Below are positions 17,117-27,304 of a DNA stretch of 64,000 bases, piece after piece. The position numbers and the translations under genes were made by a program. Below the pieces are notes generated by a model. It saw nothing but the letters and a program-made list of their open reading frames with translations, had not been told where the DNA came from and did no database searches. Every line of letters starts with the position of its first letter. Within the stretch, counting starts at the first letter, position 1. This stretch comes from Sphingopyxis macrogoltabida (lineage in GTDB: Bacteria; Pseudomonadota; Alphaproteobacteria; Sphingomonadales; Sphingomonadaceae): positions 3,286,501-3,350,500 of the forward strand of contig NZ_CP009429.1 in the NCBI RefSeq assembly GCF_001314325.1. The letters are read 5' to 3'.

Positions 17117-20089
17117 TCAACGCGAGGCGGCAACCGGCGCCGAGGCCTGCGATCCGCCCGCGGCGGCCGCCCCAGCCGCCGAGGCATCGGCCAGCGTCAT
17201 CCCCTTGGGCAGGATCGCCAGCGACCATTGGCGCGCCGGCGTCAGATAGAGTTTGGCGAGGCGCTGGATATCGGCGGCGGTGACCGCCGCGATATCGTCC
17301 TGGATCGACAGCGCCGCCGCGGCAACGCGCGGATCGCGCGTCGCGCCTTCGAGCAGGAACATCCAATAGACATTGCCCGTCGAGGCGCGCGCGACCTGCT
17401 CGCGGATCGGCCCGGCGTTGCGCGCGAGTTCGTCGGCGCTGACCGGGTTGGCGACGAGGTCGGCCGCAATGTCCTTCGCGATGCCATAGAAACGGTCGAT
17501 GTCCTTCGGCGCCAGCAGGCTGCCGACGAGCAGATAACCGCCGCTATTGTCGAACCCCGTCGGCCAATGGCTGTCGACGACGGGGCCATAGCTGGCCCCT
17601 TGTTCGGCGCGCAGCCGGTCGAACAGGCGGTCGTTGAAGATCGCCGCCAGCACTTCCAGACCCCGCGCATCGCGCGGGCTCGCAAGGCCGCCGCTCGTCG
17701 GCCAGGCGGTCATCGCGGCCGCCTGTCCCTGTTCGCCGCGATGATAGGCGACTTCGGGCACGGTCACATGCTTGGCAAAGGCGACCTTCTGGCCGCCCGC
17801 CGGCGCCAGCGGGGCGCGAGGCGACAGGGCGCCGAACGTCTCGGCCAGGATCTTGCGATAATCGATCGACGCCATGTCGCCGAACAGCTGGACCTCGATC
17901 GGCCCGCTCGCAAGACGCGGTTCCCAGAAGGCGCGGAACTTTGCCGGCGTTAGTGCCTCGATTTCGGCCTTGTCGGGCGCCGACCAGCGCGCGTCATTGC
18001 CCGAAAGCCAGCCGCGCAGATTGCGGTCGAGCACGGCGTTGGGGGTCGCGTCGTTGAGGTCGTAGCCGGTGAGGAAACCGACGCGCAGGCGGTCGACGGG
18101 CGCCGTATCCCAGCGCGGCGACGCCAGCTTGCCCGCCAGCAGCTTCATCTGGTCGGCAAGGTCGGCGGGCTTGCTTTCGGCGGACAGTTCGAACGCGTCG
18201 TCGTCGATCGCGAAGTTCATCTGGATCTGGCGCCCGTTGGTGAGCTGGTCGATCTCGTTCTGGCCCCACGGACCGATGCCGCTCGCGATCAGGGCATAAT
18301 CGCCCGTCCACAGCAGGTTGGGTGCGTCGGCGGCGACGCTGCGGTTGCCGGTACCGAAACGGACGTTGACGCGCACCTTGCCGGGTTCGACCTTGTTGTT
18401 CGAGACGAGCGCCGTCACGCCGTTGGCGAACTCGATACGCTCGGCGCGCAGCCCGGGGACGAGGGTTGTCGATGCGATCGTGCCCGGTGCGCCGATCGCC
18501 GGTAGCTGGCTGAAATCGGCCTTGATCGCCGCCAGCCGGTCGTCGCGGACCAGCGCCGGCGCCGCCAGCGCGGCGAGCAGCGCGCCGTCGCCGCCGTCGA
18601 TTGCCGTCGGCGTCGTCAGTACGACGCGCGTCACCGGCGCACTGAAGATCGCGCGGCTGATCTCGAGCATCGCCTGCGGCGTCGCCGCGGCGCGGATCGA
18701 CCGGAACATATCGACCTGCCCCTGCGGGCTGGTCACCGTTTCGCCGATGTCGACCGCGCGCACCATGTCGTCGGCCAGCCGCGCGCCCGGCTCGTTGCGC
18801 GCGTTTTCGAGTTCCTTGCGCAGGAAAGCTTCGATCTCGTTCGCTTCGCGGTCGATATCGGCCTGCGAGGGCGGCGTCTTCATCGCGTCGGCGATCACCC
18901 CGCGCACATCGGCAAGCGCCGGCTTCCAGTCGCCGAGCGGCACGATCTGCGCCATCGTCACGTCGACGCTGCGGCTGACATATTCCTGCTCGACCGTCGC
19001 GACGAGGTAGCTGCCGCCCGCGCGGGCGCGGTTTTCGAGGCGGCGATTGACCAGCGCCTGCGCAAGAAACTCCATATAAAGCCGCCGGGTATTTTCGACG
19101 GTGTCGATCCGCTTCTTCCACGGCCGGACCATCGCGAGCGACAGCGCGACCGGCTGGTTCGCCTCGACGATCGCGCGGGCCACCGGCGCCTTAGGGTTCG
19201 GTTTGCCGAAATCAGGCTGCGCCGGATTGGGGCCGCTGGCGCGCCAGTCGCCATAATATTTCTCGATCAGCCGGGCGAATTCGGCGGGATCGCCGTCGCC
19301 GACGATCACCACCACAGCGCGGTCGGGGCGGTACCAGCGGTCGTGGAAGGCGGTCACCGTGTCGGCGCGCGCCGCGCCAAGCGATTCCACCGTGCCGATC
19401 GGCGACCGGTCGCCGAGCAATTGTCCGGCGAACAGATGGGCGCTGGTCGCGTCCGATATCCGTTTTTGCGGGCCGTCCGATTCGCGCAGTTCGGACATGA
19501 CGACGCCGCGTTCGGCGGTCACCGCGGCGTCCGAAATCCGCGGTTCGCGGACCATCCCGGCGAGCAATTTCATGCTCTCGTCAAGGTTGGCCGGCGTGAT
19601 GCTGGGCAGGTCGAGTTGGTACACCGTCTGCGTCGGCGTTGTCTGCGCGTTCGAATCGCTGCCGAAAGTGACCCCGAACCGCTGCCAGATCCGCTTCGCT
19701 TCGCCGTCGGGGATATGTTCGCTGCCGCGAAATGTCAGATGTTCGAGGAGGTGCGCAAAGCCGCGTTCCTTTTCGGTTTCGAACAGCGATCCGACGTCCA
19801 TCCGCACGCGGATCGAAACCTGCCCCGGGGGGACGCCATTGTTGCGCACGGCATAGCGGACACCGTTCGGCAGGACGCCAAAGGTCCATGCGGTATCGCG
19901 CGGGATATCGCTGCCGACATAGAGCCAGTCATCGGCCTTTGCGGTGCCGGCCGTTGTCTTGGCGGAAGGTGCAGAAGTTCCGCCGGTCTGCGCCGCGGCA
20001 GGCGGCGCTAGCAGCAGGGCGGTCGCCGCACAGGCCGGAAGCAGAAATCGGAAAAGCGAGAGCGTGGTCGACGCAGGAGAATAGGACAT
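17117..20089 (-). CDS. Secreted M16-family zinc peptidase (two-unit, pitrilysin-like)
   Basis: This 990-residue protein has a signal peptide (cleavage near residue 34, PAAAQ). Two M16 modules follow. The first carries the inverted zinc motif HLLEH at 113-117, with the distal glutamate in ERGVVMSELRES about 80 residues later. The second half (about 540-960) is the inactive clam-shell partner. M16 enzymes degrade short peptides in an enclosed chamber, here in the periplasm or outside. A C-terminal Ala-rich tail is low complexity. It is divergent from the amidase gene at 20189 and convergent with the antiporter. No accessory gene suggests a specific substrate. Confidence 0.92.
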   Translation of the reverse strand: MSYSPASTTLSLFRFLLPACAATALLLAPPAAAQTGGTSAPSAKTTAGTAKADDWLYVGSDIPRDTAWTFGVLPNGVRYAVRNNGVPPGQVSIRVRMDVGSLFETEKERGFAHLLEHLTFRGSEHIPDGEAKRIWQRFGVTFGSDSNAQTTPTQTVYQLDLPSITPANLDESMKLLAGMVREPRISDAAVTAERGVVMSELRESDGPQKRISDATSAHLFAGQLLGDRSPIGTVESLGAARADTVTAFHDRWYRPDRAVVVIVGDGDPAEFARLIEKYYGDWRASGPNPAQPDFGKPNPKAPVARAIVEANQPVALSLAMVRPWKKRIDTVENTRRLYMEFLAQALVNRRLENRARAGGSYLVATVEQEYVSRSVDVTMAQIVPLGDWKPALADVRGVIADAMKTPPSQADIDREANEIEAFLRKELENARNEPGARLADDMVRAVDIGETVTSPQGQVDMFRSIRAAATPQAMLEISRAIFSAPVTRVVLTTPTAIDGGDGALLAALAAPALVRDDRLAAIKADFSQLPAIGAPGTIASTTLVPGLRAERIEFANGVTALVSNNKVEPGKVRVNVRFGTGNRSVAADAPNLLWTGDYALIASGIGPWGQNEIDQLTNGRQIQMNFAIDDDAFELSAESKPADLADQMKLLAGKLASPRWDTAPVDRLRVGFLTGYDLNDATPNAVLDRNLRGWLSGNDARWSAPDKAEIEALTPAKFRAFWEPRLASGPIEVQLFGDMASIDYRKILAETFGALSPRAPLAPAGGQKVAFAKHVTVPEVAYHRGEQGQAAAMTAWPTSGGLASPRDARGLEVLAAIFNDRLFDRLRAEQGASYGPVVDSHWPTGFDNSGGYLLVGSLLAPKDIDRFYGIAKDIAADLVANPVSADELARNAGPIREQVARASTGNVYWMFLLEGATRDPRVAAAALSIQDDIAAVTAADIQRLAKLYLTPARQWSLAILPKGMTLADASAAGAAAAGGSQASAPVAASR

Positions 20090-20188
20090 CGGCCCATCTT
20101 ATCGCCATCGAAGCTTGCTGGCCACTGAACTGTCGCGTCCCCCTGCGCGCCTCTTGTCCTGCCTGCGCCAGCGGACTAGCCAGACGCG

Positions 20189-21046
20189 ATGGACAACATC
20201 TCTCCCTCACCCGTCGCGGCGCTGATCCAGATGACCAGCGGTATCGATCCGGACGCCAACCTCGCGACGATCGATCGCGCGATGGCCGAAGCCGCCGCGC
20301 GCGGCGCCGCAATGGCTTTCCTGCCCGAAATGTCGCTGCTGCTCGACCGCGACCGCGCGCGTTCGGCGGCGCATATCCTGCGCGAAGCCGACAGTCCGTG
20401 GCCCGCAGCGCTGCAGGAGATGGCGCGGCGGCACGGGCTCTGGCTGCATTCGGGGTCGATGCCGCTGCTCGCCGACGATGGCGAGCGCCGTGTCAACCGC
20501 AGCCATATCATCGCCGCCGATGGCAGCATCCGTGCGCGCTACGACAAGATCCACATGTTCGACGTCACCCTGCCGTCGGGCGAGAACTGGACCGAATCGG
20601 CGGCCTATGCCGGCGGCGACGCAATAACGGTTGTCGACACGCCGCTCGGACGGCTCGGCCTCAGCATCTGTTACGATGTCCGCTTCCCCGAACTTTATCG
20701 CGCGCTTGTCGATCAGGGTGCCGATATCATCGCTGTTCCGGCCGCCTTCACTGTATCGACCGGCGAGGCGCATTGGCATGTCCTGCTCCGCGCCCGCGCC
20801 ATCGAAACGGGTTGCCATCTCCTGGCGGCGGCGCAGAACGGCACGCACGCCGACGGGCGTGCAACCTATGGCCACAGCCTTGCCATCGATCCGTGGGGTG
20901 CAGTCATCGTCGATGCAAGGAACGGAACGGCGGCCAATGCGGGTTTCGATCTGGCGCTAGCGCCGATCGAAAAGGACGCGGTCGTCCGGGCAAGGCAAGC
21001 GATCCCGCTGGCGCGGTCCCGCAGCGTGCGCGCCATCACGCTATAA
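20189..21046 (+). CDS. Carbon-nitrogen hydrolase, Nit1/Nit2-like amidase
   Basis: This 285-residue cytoplasmic protein of the nitrilase superfamily has the full Glu-Lys-Cys triad: Glu47 in FLPEMS, Lys120 in YDKIHMFDV and Cys161 in SICYDVRFPEL. The KIHMFDV and CYDVRFPEL patterns are those of the Nit branch, whose characterised members hydrolyse deaminated glutathione or omega-amidates (repair of transamination side products). Assignment to that exact substrate is inferred. An alternative is a more general aliphatic amidase. A bidirectional terminator follows at 21118-21148. There is no close operon partner. Confidence 0.88.
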   Translation: MDNISPSPVAALIQMTSGIDPDANLATIDRAMAEAAARGAAMAFLPEMSLLLDRDRARSAAHILREADSPWPAALQEMARRHGLWLHSGSMPLLADDGERRVNRSHIIAADGSIRARYDKIHMFDVTLPSGENWTESAAYAGGDAITVVDTPLGRLGLSICYDVRFPELYRALVDQGADIIAVPAAFTVSTGEAHWHVLLRARAIETGCHLLAAAQNGTHADGRATYGHSLAIDPWGAVIVDARNGTAANAGFDLALAPIEKDAVVRARQAIPLARSRSVRAITL

Positions 21047-21117
21047 GAGCCTATACGGCCACCGGATTTCACGTTCCCCGGCGCCCACTCCCATATGCCC
21101 ACCTTCACCGGACGCAC

Positions 21118-21148
21118 AAAAGGCCCCGAGCGTAGCTCGGAGCCTTTT
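21118..21148. terminator. Bidirectional rho-independent terminator
   Basis: A strong hairpin with arms AAAAGGC-CCGAGC and GCTCGG-GCCTTTT, loop GTA and one mismatch sits between two convergent genes. Its A-run on one side and T-run on the other allow termination in both directions. It would serve the amidase gene (stop at 21046) and the small gene read leftward that ends at 21174. Confidence 0.9.
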
Positions 21149-21173
21149 GGTATCTTTGTCGAGCAGCCGCGGC

Positions 21174-21407
21174 TTACGGGCTGGTCGGAGCATCCTTGTC
21201 GTTGTCGATCAGGAAGTAGAGGCCCACGCCGAACGCAATCGCGGCCAGCACACCGAGAAGCCAGCCATTGCCTTCCATCTCGTTCTGGTCGCTGACAACC
21301 GACGTCGCACGGGCACCGTCGAGGGCGGGCGCAGCCGATGCCGCAACCGGCGCAACGATCATCGATGTCGCCGCAAGGGAAACAGCGGCTTTCTTCAGCA
21401 GGTTCAT
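21174..21407 (-). CDS. Small exported or membrane protein of unknown function
   Basis: This 77-residue protein has an N-terminal signal-like segment (MNLLKKAAVSLAATSMIVAPVAASA, cleavage near residue 25). A second hydrophobic helix, GWLLGVLAAIAFGVGLYFLI at about 48-67, and a short acidic tail follow. A GGAGAATA ribosome site precedes the ATG. It ends at a strong terminator and has an AT-rich upstream region (21408-21580), so it looks like an independent, possibly well-expressed gene. I do not recognise a family. It resembles the short single-helix envelope proteins often seen in sphingomonads. Confidence 0.7.
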   Translation of the reverse strand: MNLLKKAAVSLAATSMIVAPVAASAAPALDGARATSVVSDQNEMEGNGWLLGVLAAIAFGVGLYFLIDNDKDAPTSP

Positions 21408-21580
21408 CTTATTCTCCGTCCACTGGAACTTTGTCTTCTCGAATCACACCAGAGAATCGTCCCCGATCTGCTTCTGCGCTGCCGTCTTAGGGTTTGCCTT
21501 TCGCGATTGCAATATATTTTGCCTCGGTCTGCGACGACTAGAAAATTGCAAAATTGGCGAAAAATTGATCCGGATAAATT

Positions 21581-22384
21581 TTACCCTCTCCGCACGCGTT
21601 CGAAGCTTTCGCTGGTCACCGGGTAGCCGAGATGACCGGGTATGCAGAGGTGGGTCTCGCCTCCCCGCTCCTCGAGCCACGGCGTGACGAGCTCGACCGG
21701 AAACTGCCGGGAATGGGATGAAAACCCTTCAAAATCATCTGCTTGTGACAATTTCTCCAGATTACGCCGGGTCGGGAAAATTACCGACACCTCGCCGTTG
21801 TCGGCCATCGCCAGCGTGTGCTTCGCGCTGGCCCAGAAAATATGGCTGTGCTCGGCCTCCTCGACGGTGAGCTCGTGGCCGTGCAACGGCGCCGCCACCG
21901 CATAGAAACGCGTGTCGAAGGTTCGCGCTTCCTTGAAATTGGGGCACCAGCGCGCAAAGGGCACCAGCGCGTCCAGCACGAGTCGCTCGCCGCGTTCCGC
22001 CAATATGTCGGACAGCAGGACATCGCTGAGCAACGCCTGCCGCACGCCCGCCACATCCGCCTCGGCCAGTCCCGGCCAACCGACCGCGAGCCCCGTTTCC
22101 TCCAGTGTCTCGCGGAGAGCCGCGACGCGCGCCGCGCCATCGGCCTCATCGTCGGCAAAGCCGTGCTGGCGCGCGACGAGATAGTCGTCGGGGTCGACCC
22201 GCCCGCCGGGAAATACGACGGCGCCCGCCGCGAAGGCCATGTTGCTCGAACGCTTCACCATCAGGATTTCGTCGGGCCCGCCGTCTTCGGAGGGGCGCAT
22301 GATGACGAGAGTCGCCGCAGGGATTGCCCCGTCGGGAAGGCCCGCGACGGCGCCGGGCGATGAAGCTGTATCGGTCATGCCCAT
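21581..22384 (-). CDS. NUDIX hydrolase, NUDT19-like with inserted Nudix box
   Basis: This 267-residue protein starts at the ATG at 22384 (another ATG lies two codons on). GGRVDPDD begins the Nudix box near residue 60 and RETLEETGL completes it about 30 residues later. The box is thus split by an insertion of roughly 20 residues, as in the NUDT19/RP2 group and related bacterial proteins, some of which hydrolyse CoA or acyl-CoA. VKRSSNMAFAAGAVVFPGG is family-like. Substrate is not shown by the sequence. It is divergent from the DUF4126 gene, with about 100 bases between. Confidence 0.82.
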   Translation of the reverse strand: MGMTDTASSPGAVAGLPDGAIPAATLVIMRPSEDGGPDEILMVKRSSNMAFAAGAVVFPGGRVDPDDYLVARQHGFADDEADGAARVAALRETLEETGLAVGWPGLAEADVAGVRQALLSDVLLSDILAERGERLVLDALVPFARWCPNFKEARTFDTRFYAVAAPLHGHELTVEEAEHSHIFWASAKHTLAMADNGEVSVIFPTRRNLEKLSQADDFEGFSSHSRQFPVELVTPWLEERGGETHLCIPGHLGYPVTSESFERVRRG

Positions 22385-22482
22385 GGCGATAACTGGCCCG
22401 CGGCGGCTTGTCATCCGGCCATTGCAGCGACCCGCCCACCGGTGCAAGATGCCGGATCGCTGCAAGAACCGGGAGCAGAACC

Positions 22483-23139
22483 ATGGGGATTGTCGAGATT
22501 TTGGGCGTCGCGGGCAGTCTCAGCCTGCTGGCCGGCTGGCGGCTCTACCTCACCATCCTCGCGACGGGCATCGCGATGCATTTCGGCTGGCTGCCGCTTC
22601 CCGAACATCTCGCGGCGCTCAAGGTGCTCGCCAATCCGTGGGTGCTCGGCGTCGCGGCGATCGGCACCGTCGCGGAATTTACCGCCGACAAGATCGCGTG
22701 GGTCGATTCGGCGTGGGATACGGTGCACAGCGTCATCCGCCCGCTCGGCGGCGCGCTGCTGGCGCTGGCGCTCGTCGACTCCTCCGACCCGGCGTGGCAG
22801 GTCGTCGCCTTCCTGCTCGGCGGCGGCGGCGCCCTGCTCAGCCACGGCGCCAAGGCGACGACGCGGGCGGTCGTCAACGTCAGCCCCGAACCCTATAGCA
22901 ATGCGGTGGTTTCGACGGGCGAGGATGTCGCGACCGGCGGCCTGCTGGCGCTCGCCATCGCCTTCCCGCCGCTGGCGATCGCAATCGCCATCGTCATGGC
23001 GGTCGCCGCCGTCGTGGTGATCATCGCGCTGCGCCGCCTGCTCCGCAACATCAAGGCGACGCTGAAAAAAGCGCTCGGCGATGCGCCTGCATCTGCGGCA
23101 GTCGAATTGCCGCAGGCCGGCACCAGCGCTCCGGATTAG
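22483..23139 (+). CDS. DUF4126 family membrane protein
   Basis: This 218-residue protein, MGIVEILGVAGSLSLLAGWRLYLTI..., has about five hydrophobic segments. The pattern KIAWVDSAWDTVHSVIRPLGGALLA, then LLSHGAKATTRAVVNVSPEPYSN, is characteristic of DUF4126 proteins. These are inner-membrane proteins of unknown function. The ATG at 22483 has a GGGAGCAG ribosome site, which decides against the longer upstream reading. The C-terminal 30 residues are cytoplasmic and Ala-rich. It has no operon partner downstream; the autotransporter-like gene starts 109 bases on. Confidence 0.8.
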   Translation: MGIVEILGVAGSLSLLAGWRLYLTILATGIAMHFGWLPLPEHLAALKVLANPWVLGVAAIGTVAEFTADKIAWVDSAWDTVHSVIRPLGGALLALALVDSSDPAWQVVAFLLGGGGALLSHGAKATTRAVVNVSPEPYSNAVVSTGEDVATGGLLALAIAFPPLAIAIAIVMAVAAVVVIIALRRLLRNIKATLKKALGDAPASAAVELPQAGTSAPD

Positions 23140-23248
23140 CGATTTGGCAACCACTGCCGCATAGGCAGCTATTTGCAAACCGCGCATTTTTCCGCCGAAC
23201 GTTTGCGGAAAACAGGGACCAGGCTGCGCCCCGCACGAAGGGAAGCCT

Positions 23249-26074
23249 ATGCCTCGGAAATCGAAAACCCCCGCATCCTGTCGCGCATTCGGCGCGGCAC
23301 CGTCCTCGCAAACCCGCCGGCGACTGCTCCTTTCGTCGGCGATGGCGCTCGCGCTTGGACAGGCGGCACCGGCGTTCGCGCAATGCGACCTCGTGCCGAC
23401 CCCCGGCGACGACAGCTATGTCTGCGACAGCGGCACCGCGCCGGGCGGCCTTGCCGATCCCGGCGGCAACAACCGGCTCGACCTGCCGTCCGGCGGGACA
23501 GGAATTATCGACGGCGACGTGACCTTCGGCGCGGGCACGGACGTCATCGTCATGGGATCGGGCGAAATCCGCGGCATGGTCGATCAAGGCAATGGCGACG
23601 ACCGCTTCGAGATTATGGCGGGCACGGTCACCGGCAATGTCCAGCAGGGCGAAGGGCTCGACGACTTCCGGATGACGGGCGGCGAGATCGGATCGCTGAA
23701 TCAGGGCGGCGCGCTCGACAGCTTCTTCATGTCTGGGGGCCGCATCGTCGATGCGTTCGACGACGGCGACAGCGCCGTGATGACGGGCGGGCGCATCGGC
23801 CGCGTGAACATGAAACTCGCCGACAATCTGTTCGACATGTCGGGCGGCACGATCGACCGCAACCTCGTCACCGGTTTCGGCAACGACACGATCATCCTGT
23901 CGGGCGGAACGATCGGGGGCAATATCAGCGTTTCGGGCGGCACCGACAGCGTCACGGTCACCGGCGGTTCGGTCGGCGGCGAGGTCCGGATGAGCAGCGG
24001 CACCGACAGCTTCGTGTGGGACGGGGGCGGTGTCATCCACGGCGCGATCGATATGGGCGACGATGACGACAGCGCCCGCCTCGCGAATCTCACCGCCGCG
24101 AACATCGGCGCGACGCCGGCTGTCGGCGGCGGCGACGGCACCGACGGGCTGACCTTCGACAATGTCACGACGGGCAATGTCGCGCGCTTCACCGGATGGG
24201 AGACGATCGACGCCCTCAACGACACCGAATTGACTTTCGACGATTTCCTTACCCTCGGCGATGCCGGGACCGGCACCGGCACGTTCCGGATCGACGCGTC
24301 GAGCACGATCTTCGGCGGCGGCGCGCAAGGCGGCGTTATCGCCTCCACCGCCGGCCAGCGCGCGACCGTGATCAACGCCGGCCGCATCGACCTGACCAAC
24401 GGCGGCAACCTGCCCGGCGACAGCTTCACCATTGCCGGAGACTATGTCGGCAACGGCGGGCTGCTGCTCATCGATACGGTGCTCGGCGACGATGCTTCGC
24501 TGTCGGACAAGCTGGTGATCGACGGCGGCTCCGCTTCGGGAACGACCGGGGTGACGGTGCTGAATGCCGGGGGAACCGGCGCCGCGACGGCGCAGGACGG
24601 CATATTGATCGTCGAGACGCTGAACGGCGCGACCACCGCAAGCGGCGCCTTTGCGCTCAATCACCGCGTCGCGGTCGGCGCATTCGAATATTATCTGTTC
24701 CGCGGCGGCATCTCGGCCGACAGCGAGGAAAACTGGTATCTGCGTTCGACGCTGGTCTCGCCGCCAGCCGCAACGCCCCCACCACAGCCCGCGCCCGCCC
24801 CGCCGCCGCTCGAACCTGCGCCGCCGCCGCCACCCCCGGTGGCGCCCGAACCGCCGGCGCCGCCGCCTCCCCCTGCGCCGCCCCCGCCACCCTTGCCCCC
24901 CGAGCCGACCCCGGCCGATCCAGACCCGGTCGACCCGTCGCCGCCGGTGATCATCGACGATCCGGCGCCGCCCGAAGAGCCCGCCCCGCCGCCCGCACCC
25001 GAACCCGAGCCGCCGGCACCACCCCCGGCACCGCCGACCGAGCCCGCCCCGGTTCCGGTGCCTGATACGCCGACCCCGCCGCCGACCCCCGGCGCAACGC
25101 CGGTGATCGCCGAGGTCGTGCCGCTCTATCGCCCCGAGGTTCCCGCCTATGTCGTTGCCGTACCCGTCGCGCATTATCTGGCAACCGCAGCGCTCGGCAC
25201 CTTCCACGCGCGGCGCGGCGAGCAGGCACTGCTGCGCGGCGGCAAACTGCTCCCCGCGACATGGGGCCGCATCCTCCGCGAGGACAGTGAACTCAAATGG
25301 CAGGGCGACGTCGCGCCGTCGTTCGACGGCGACCTCAAGGGGTTCCAGATCGGGCAGGACCTGTTCGGCCAGGGCGACGCCGACGGCACGAACGTCCGCG
25401 CCGGTATCTTCATCGGCCGCGCCGAAATGGACGGCACGACGCGTGGCCGGTCGCTCGGCTGGAACGACCTGACCGTCGGCCGGATCGACACCAAGAGCAC
25501 CAGCTTCGGCGGTTATGCGACGCTGACCGGTGCGAACGGCTGGTATGTCGACGCCGTCGTCATGCATAGCTGGTTCGACGGCGAGGCGTCCGCCGACAGC
25601 GGCCTTGCCATCGACATCGACGGCACCGGCTGGGCCGCGTCGCTCGAAGCCGGCTATCCGCTGGCGCTATCGGGGCGCTGGACGCTCGAACCGCAGGCCC
25701 AGATCGTCTGGCAGAAGGTGTCGCTCGACGATCGCGCCGACATGTTTTCGACGATCGATTTCCGGGCGGACGACGCCCTGACGGGGCGCTTCGGGTTACG
25801 CCTGCACGGCGATTTTTGGAGCAGGAACAGTCACTTCCAGCCCTATCTTCATGCCAGTTTGCGCCATGGCCTGTCGGGACGGCAGACGACCCGGTTCGGC
25901 GACGACCCGATCCGCACCGATCTCGGCCGTACCGAATTCGAGGCCGGCGCAGGATTGGTTGCCCGCCTCGGACAGAATGTCGGCATCCACCTGAAAGGCG
26001 ATTATGCGGTCAACGCCGATGGCCCGCGCAGCCGGCGGCTGGGCGGGACGGTCGGCCTGACCATCAACTGGTAG
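23249..26074 (+). CDS. Autotransporter-like protein with repeat passenger and proline-rich linker
   Basis: This 941-residue protein has a signal peptide (RRRLLLSSAMALALGQ..., cleavage after AFA near residue 44). The passenger (about 45-500) contains short repeats of about 18-22 residues with a recurring SGG.I or TGG.I core (MTGGEIG, MSGGRIV, MTGGRIG, MSGGTID, LSGGTIG), probably a beta-helix. A low-complexity segment at about 505-617 is dominated by Pro, Ala and Glu. The C-terminal 300 residues look like an autotransporter barrel, with aromatic alternation and a final TINW. The protein is probably surface-displayed. Passenger function is unknown. It is convergent with the FAD oxidoreductase gene. 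Confidence 0.85.
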   Translation: MPRKSKTPASCRAFGAAPSSQTRRRLLLSSAMALALGQAAPAFAQCDLVPTPGDDSYVCDSGTAPGGLADPGGNNRLDLPSGGTGIIDGDVTFGAGTDVIVMGSGEIRGMVDQGNGDDRFEIMAGTVTGNVQQGEGLDDFRMTGGEIGSLNQGGALDSFFMSGGRIVDAFDDGDSAVMTGGRIGRVNMKLADNLFDMSGGTIDRNLVTGFGNDTIILSGGTIGGNISVSGGTDSVTVTGGSVGGEVRMSSGTDSFVWDGGGVIHGAIDMGDDDDSARLANLTAANIGATPAVGGGDGTDGLTFDNVTTGNVARFTGWETIDALNDTELTFDDFLTLGDAGTGTGTFRIDASSTIFGGGAQGGVIASTAGQRATVINAGRIDLTNGGNLPGDSFTIAGDYVGNGGLLLIDTVLGDDASLSDKLVIDGGSASGTTGVTVLNAGGTGAATAQDGILIVETLNGATTASGAFALNHRVAVGAFEYYLFRGGISADSEENWYLRSTLVSPPAATPPPQPAPAPPPLEPAPPPPPPVAPEPPAPPPPPAPPPPPLPPEPTPADPDPVDPSPPVIIDDPAPPEEPAPPPAPEPEPPAPPPAPPTEPAPVPVPDTPTPPPTPGATPVIAEVVPLYRPEVPAYVVAVPVAHYLATAALGTFHARRGEQALLRGGKLLPATWGRILREDSELKWQGDVAPSFDGDLKGFQIGQDLFGQGDADGTNVRAGIFIGRAEMDGTTRGRSLGWNDLTVGRIDTKSTSFGGYATLTGANGWYVDAVVMHSWFDGEASADSGLAIDIDGTGWAASLEAGYPLALSGRWTLEPQAQIVWQKVSLDDRADMFSTIDFRADDALTGRFGLRLHGDFWSRNSHFQPYLHASLRHGLSGRQTTRFGDDPIRTDLGRTEFEAGAGLVARLGQNVGIHLKGDYAVNADGPRSRRLGGTVGLTINW

Positions 26075-26077
26075 GCG

Positions 26078-27304
26078 TCAGGCCGGCAACAGCTCCTTGA
26101 GCGGCGTGCCGGCGTCGGCGAGCTGCTCGGCGGTCGCGACGAGCCCGGCGGTGACGATCATGCGCCCTTGGACATAATCCTTGGTCGCGTTGACGCAGTC
26201 GATGGCGATGACCTTGCCGGCCTTCAGATAGACGATCGAGAAGCTGCGCGTCGCAGGATCGCCGCGCAGCACCGCCTGATCATGCCCGGTCGACAGCCCC
26301 GCGGTCTGGAGCTTCAGATCATATTGGTTCGACCAGAACCACGGGATGGCGTGATAGGGCGCCTCGTCGCCGACGATGCCCTTGGCGACGACATTCGCCT
26401 GGTCGTTGGCATTCTGCACCGATTCGAGCCGGATGCAGGCGCCCTCGGCAAAATGATTCTCATGCGCCGCGCAGTCGCCGATCGCATAGATGTCGGGCAG
26501 GCTCGTCTTGCACAGGCCGTCGACGAGCACGCCGTTGCCGCCTTCGGCACCCGCCGCGACCAGCGGCTCGACCGCGGGGACGATGCCGATGCCGACGATC
26601 ACCAGGTCGGCGGGAATGACCTCGCCGTCCGCCAGCCGCACCCCGGTGACCCGGGTCTCGCCCTCGATCGCCGCGACCGAGACGCCGAGCCGCAGGTCGA
26701 CGCCGTGATCGCGGTGCTCCTTTTCATAGAAGCGCGACAATTCCTCGCCCGCAACACGCGCCAGCACCCGGTCGAGCGCTTCGAGCAGCACGACCTTCTT
26801 GCCCGCCTTGGTCAGCACCGCTGCCGCCTCGAGCCCGATATAGCCGCCGCCGATCACGACGATCTGGCCCGCAGTCTCCGACGCCGCCTTCATCGCGTCG
26901 GCATCGGCCCTGGTCCGCACGCCCTGCACGCCGGGCAGGTCGCCGCCGGGGATCGGCAGCATGCGCGGGGCTCCGCCGGTCGCCCAGACGAGCTTGCCGT
27001 AACCGATCGTCTCGCCGCCGTCGGTCGTCACCACATGCGCCGCCGGATCGACCGAGACGACACGCTTGCCGAGCAGCATCGTCACTTCGCGCTCGTCCCA
27101 ATATTTGGCGGGGCGGAGCTGGATGCGTTCGAATTCCTTCTCGCCCGCGAAATATTCCTTCGACAAAGGCGGGCGCTCATAGGGAAGCTCGGGTTCGTCG
27201 CCGATGATCGCAATGCTGCCTTCGAACTTCTGCGTCCGCAGCATCACCGCGACCTGCGCGCCGCCATGCCCAGCACCAACGATCACAACGTCGAATCGCA
27301 TCAT
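26078..27304 (-). CDS. FAD-dependent ferredoxin/rubredoxin-type NAD(P)H reductase
   Basis: This protein of about 408 residues has an N-terminal FAD-binding [12 protein letters not shown], a central NAD(P)-binding [14 protein letters not shown] and the second flavin motif [12 protein letters not shown]-terminal reductase domain follows ([15 protein letters not shown]). This is the layout of putidaredoxin-reductase-like enzymes, which pass electrons from NAD(P)H to a ferredoxin for cytochrome P450 or Rieske oxygenases. No ferredoxin or oxygenase gene is near, so the partner is elsewhere. Two adjacent ATGs (27304 and 27301) are possible starts; a GAGGG site fits the first. It is convergent with the autotransporter gene (3 bases apart). 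Confidence 0.9.
   Translation of the reverse strand: MMRFDVVIVGAGHGGAQVAVMLRTQKFEGSIAIIGDEPELPYERPPLSKEYFAGEKEFERIQLRPAKYWDEREVTMLLGKRVVSVDPAAHVVTTDGGETIGYGKLVWATGGAPRMLPIPGGDLPGVQGVRTRADADAMKAASETAGQIVVIGGGYIGLEAAAVLTKAGKKVVLLEALDRVLARVAGEELSRFYEKEHRDHGVDLRLGVSVAAIEGETRVTGVRLADGEVIPADLVIVGIGIVPAVEPLVAAGAEGGNGVLVDGLCKTSLPDIYAIGDCAAHENHFAEGACIRLESVQNANDQANVVAKGIVGDEAPYHAIPWFWSNQYDLKLQTAGLSTGHDQAVLRGDPATRSFSIVYLKAGKVIAIDCVNATKDYVQGRMIVTAGLVATAEQLADAGTPLKELLPA

Noticed and set aside
23051..25567. Long open frame antisense to the autotransporter-like gene
   Set aside because: Gly/Arg-rich shadow of the repeat passenger and proline-rich linker; no start signal and no family match.
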